Position numbers and translations under genes: made by a program. This document shows positions 5,224 to 6,057 of a stretch of DNA of 6,057 nucleotides, piece after piece. Source of the stretch: Desulfobacterales bacterium. Lineage in GTDB: Bacteria > Desulfobacterota > Desulfobacteria > Desulfobacterales > Desulfosalsimonadaceae. Under the pieces are notes generated by a model that searched no databases, had not been told where the DNA came from, and saw only the letters and a list, made by a program, of their open reading frames with translations. Position 1 is the first letter of the stretch. Every line of letters starts with the position of its first letter. The stretch is taken from positions 1-6,057 of the forward strand of contig JAGTVF010000350.1 in NCBI GenBank assembly GCA_018224315.1. The letters are read 5' to 3'.

Positions 5224-6057
5224 AGGTGCCACGGCCCTGGGAGGCCGAACGCAGGGCCGTGGTATAGCCAAACATCTTTGAAAGGGGGGCAATGGCGGTG
5301 ATGATCTGGTTGTCGCCCTTTGCGGCTATGGATTCGATCTTGCCCCCCCGGGAATTTAAGTCCCCGATCACTTCGCCCATAAACGATTCCGGAACGTAGA
5401 CATCCACATTCATGATGGGTTCGAGCAGGTAAGGATCTGCTGCGGCAAACATTTCCCGGCAGGCCATGGAGGCGGCAACGGAATAGGCCAGAGAAGATCC
5501 CAGTGATTCGCGAAACGCTCCGCCGGTAATTTTCACTTCCAGGTCCACCACCGGATATCCCATCAGCTCTCCGTATTCCATGGCTTCGCGAACGCCCTTT
5601 TCAACCGCCGGGACAAACTGGGCCGGAAGCACCTCCTCTGAAACCTCTGCGGCAAAGCTCACTCCGCTGCCCCGGGAAAGGGGCCGGGCTTTGAGCGCGA
5701 CTTCGGCAAAATGCCGCTGACCGGCCACCTCCCGGTCAAACACACCATGGCCGGATGCCTGCTTTGCAATGGTTTCCCGATAGACCACCTGGGGTTTGCC
5801 CACGTTGACGTTTGTCTTGTACTCCCGCCGCATTCGGCTGATAATCACATCCAGGTGCAGCTCACCCATGCCGGACAAAAGGGTCTGGCCCGTGTCCTCG
5901 TCCTGTTTGACATGCAGAGTGGGATCTTCAGCCATGAGCTTTTCGAGCACCTGGGGCAGTTTTTCCTGATCATCATGGGTTTTGGGCTCAATGGAAATGG
6001 AAATCACCGGTTTGGTGAATTTCATCTGTTCCAGCAGCACCGGATTGTCCTTGTCGC
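5189..6057 (-). CDS. Elongation factor G family protein (divergent paralogue), N-terminus cut by window edge
   Basis: This is the last 288 residues of an EF-G of normally about 690; the GTPase domain lies right of the window and the coding frame continues to the edge. Visible in order are the domain III entry (MKFTKPVISISIEPKT, then GMGELHLDVIISRM), domain IV beginning at PQVVYRETI, and domain V (LLEPIMNVDVYVPE, MGEVIGDLNSRGGKIE, LSKMFGYTTALRS, QGRGTFTMKF). Both domain IV tip elements differ from the canonical translocase: GGRGQYGHV is replaced by AGQRHFAEV, and the YHEVDSSE segment by FRESLGSS, so the tip histidine is arginine. This suggests a second EF-G, perhaps one of the spirochaete/planctomycete/delta types (spdEFG), rather than the housekeeping copy; the subgroup is not settled by this fragment. 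The stop codon is inside the 3' end of the convergent protease gene. No symbol is given because the paralogue is uncertain. Confidence 0.9.
   Translation of the reverse strand, partial: DKDNPVLLEQMKFTKPVISISIEPKTHDDQEKLPQVLEKLMAEDPTLHVKQDEDTGQTLLSGMGELHLDVIISRMRREYKTNVNVGKPQVVYRETIAKQASGHGVFDREVAGQRHFAEVALKARPLSRGSGVSFAAEVSEEVLPAQFVPAVEKGVREAMEYGELMGYPVVDLEVKITGGAFRESLGSSLAYSVAASMACREMFAAADPYLLEPIMNVDVYVPESFMGEVIGDLNSRGGKIESIAAKGDNQIITAIAPLSKMFGYTTALRSASQGRGTFTMKFSHFDRM
5229..5262. repeat. Perfect inverted repeat (11-bp arms, 12-nt loop) just after the protease stop
   Basis: The arms CCACGGCCCTG (5229-5239) and CAGGGCCGTGG (5252-5262) are fully complementary and 9 of 11 positions are G or C. 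The structure begins 6 bp after the protease stop codon. It lies inside the EF-G gene, where it encodes the conserved ALRSASQGRG part of domain V. No T-run follows on either strand, so it is not a classical intrinsic terminator; it could still stabilise the 3' end of the protease mRNA or assist factor-dependent termination. Confidence 0.7.

Overview
The window most likely comes from an anaerobic, moderately GC-rich bacterium of the former Deltaproteobacteria (Desulfobacterota, perhaps Desulfobacteraceae-like). The evidence is the mix of genes: a CooT-type nickel-binding protein and a DUF3842 protein (both mainly from anaerobes), chromosomal ParA/ParB, an IspH of the MEP pathway, a BepA-like periplasmic protease that implies an outer membrane, and a divergent EF-G. 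The taxon is inferred from gene content and protein style, not from a database search.

Layout. Positions 1-3650 hold six tightly packed minus-strand genes, read right to left: parA (3650-2850), parB (2824-1934), a YacP/Rae1-like NYN-domain RNase (1930-1403), a DUF3842 protein (1401-976), a CooT-family protein (957-763) and ispH (728 to beyond position 1). The gaps are 25, 3, 1, 18 and 34 bp, with no terminator visible between genes, so this looks like one operon. Divergent from parA across a 67-bp intergenic region, the plus strand carries a BepA-like M48 metalloprotease with a signal peptide and C-terminal TPRs (3718-5223). It converges with a minus-strand EF-G gene (5189 to beyond 6057), and the two coding regions overlap by 35 bp at their 3' ends. 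A perfect 11-bp-stem inverted repeat sits just past the protease stop codon, inside the EF-G gene.

Function. The operon joins chromosome segregation (ParA ATPase, ParB CTPase/DNA clamp) to a probable ribosome-linked RNase, two small anaerobe-associated proteins of poorly known role, and the Fe-S enzyme that ends isoprenoid precursor synthesis. The protease probably serves outer-membrane protein quality control. The EF-G fragment has replacements at both places that form the domain IV tip of canonical translocases, so it may be a specialised paralogue. All genes are intact apart from the two cut by the window edges. I saw no tRNA, rRNA, CRISPR array, mobile element or complete parS site.
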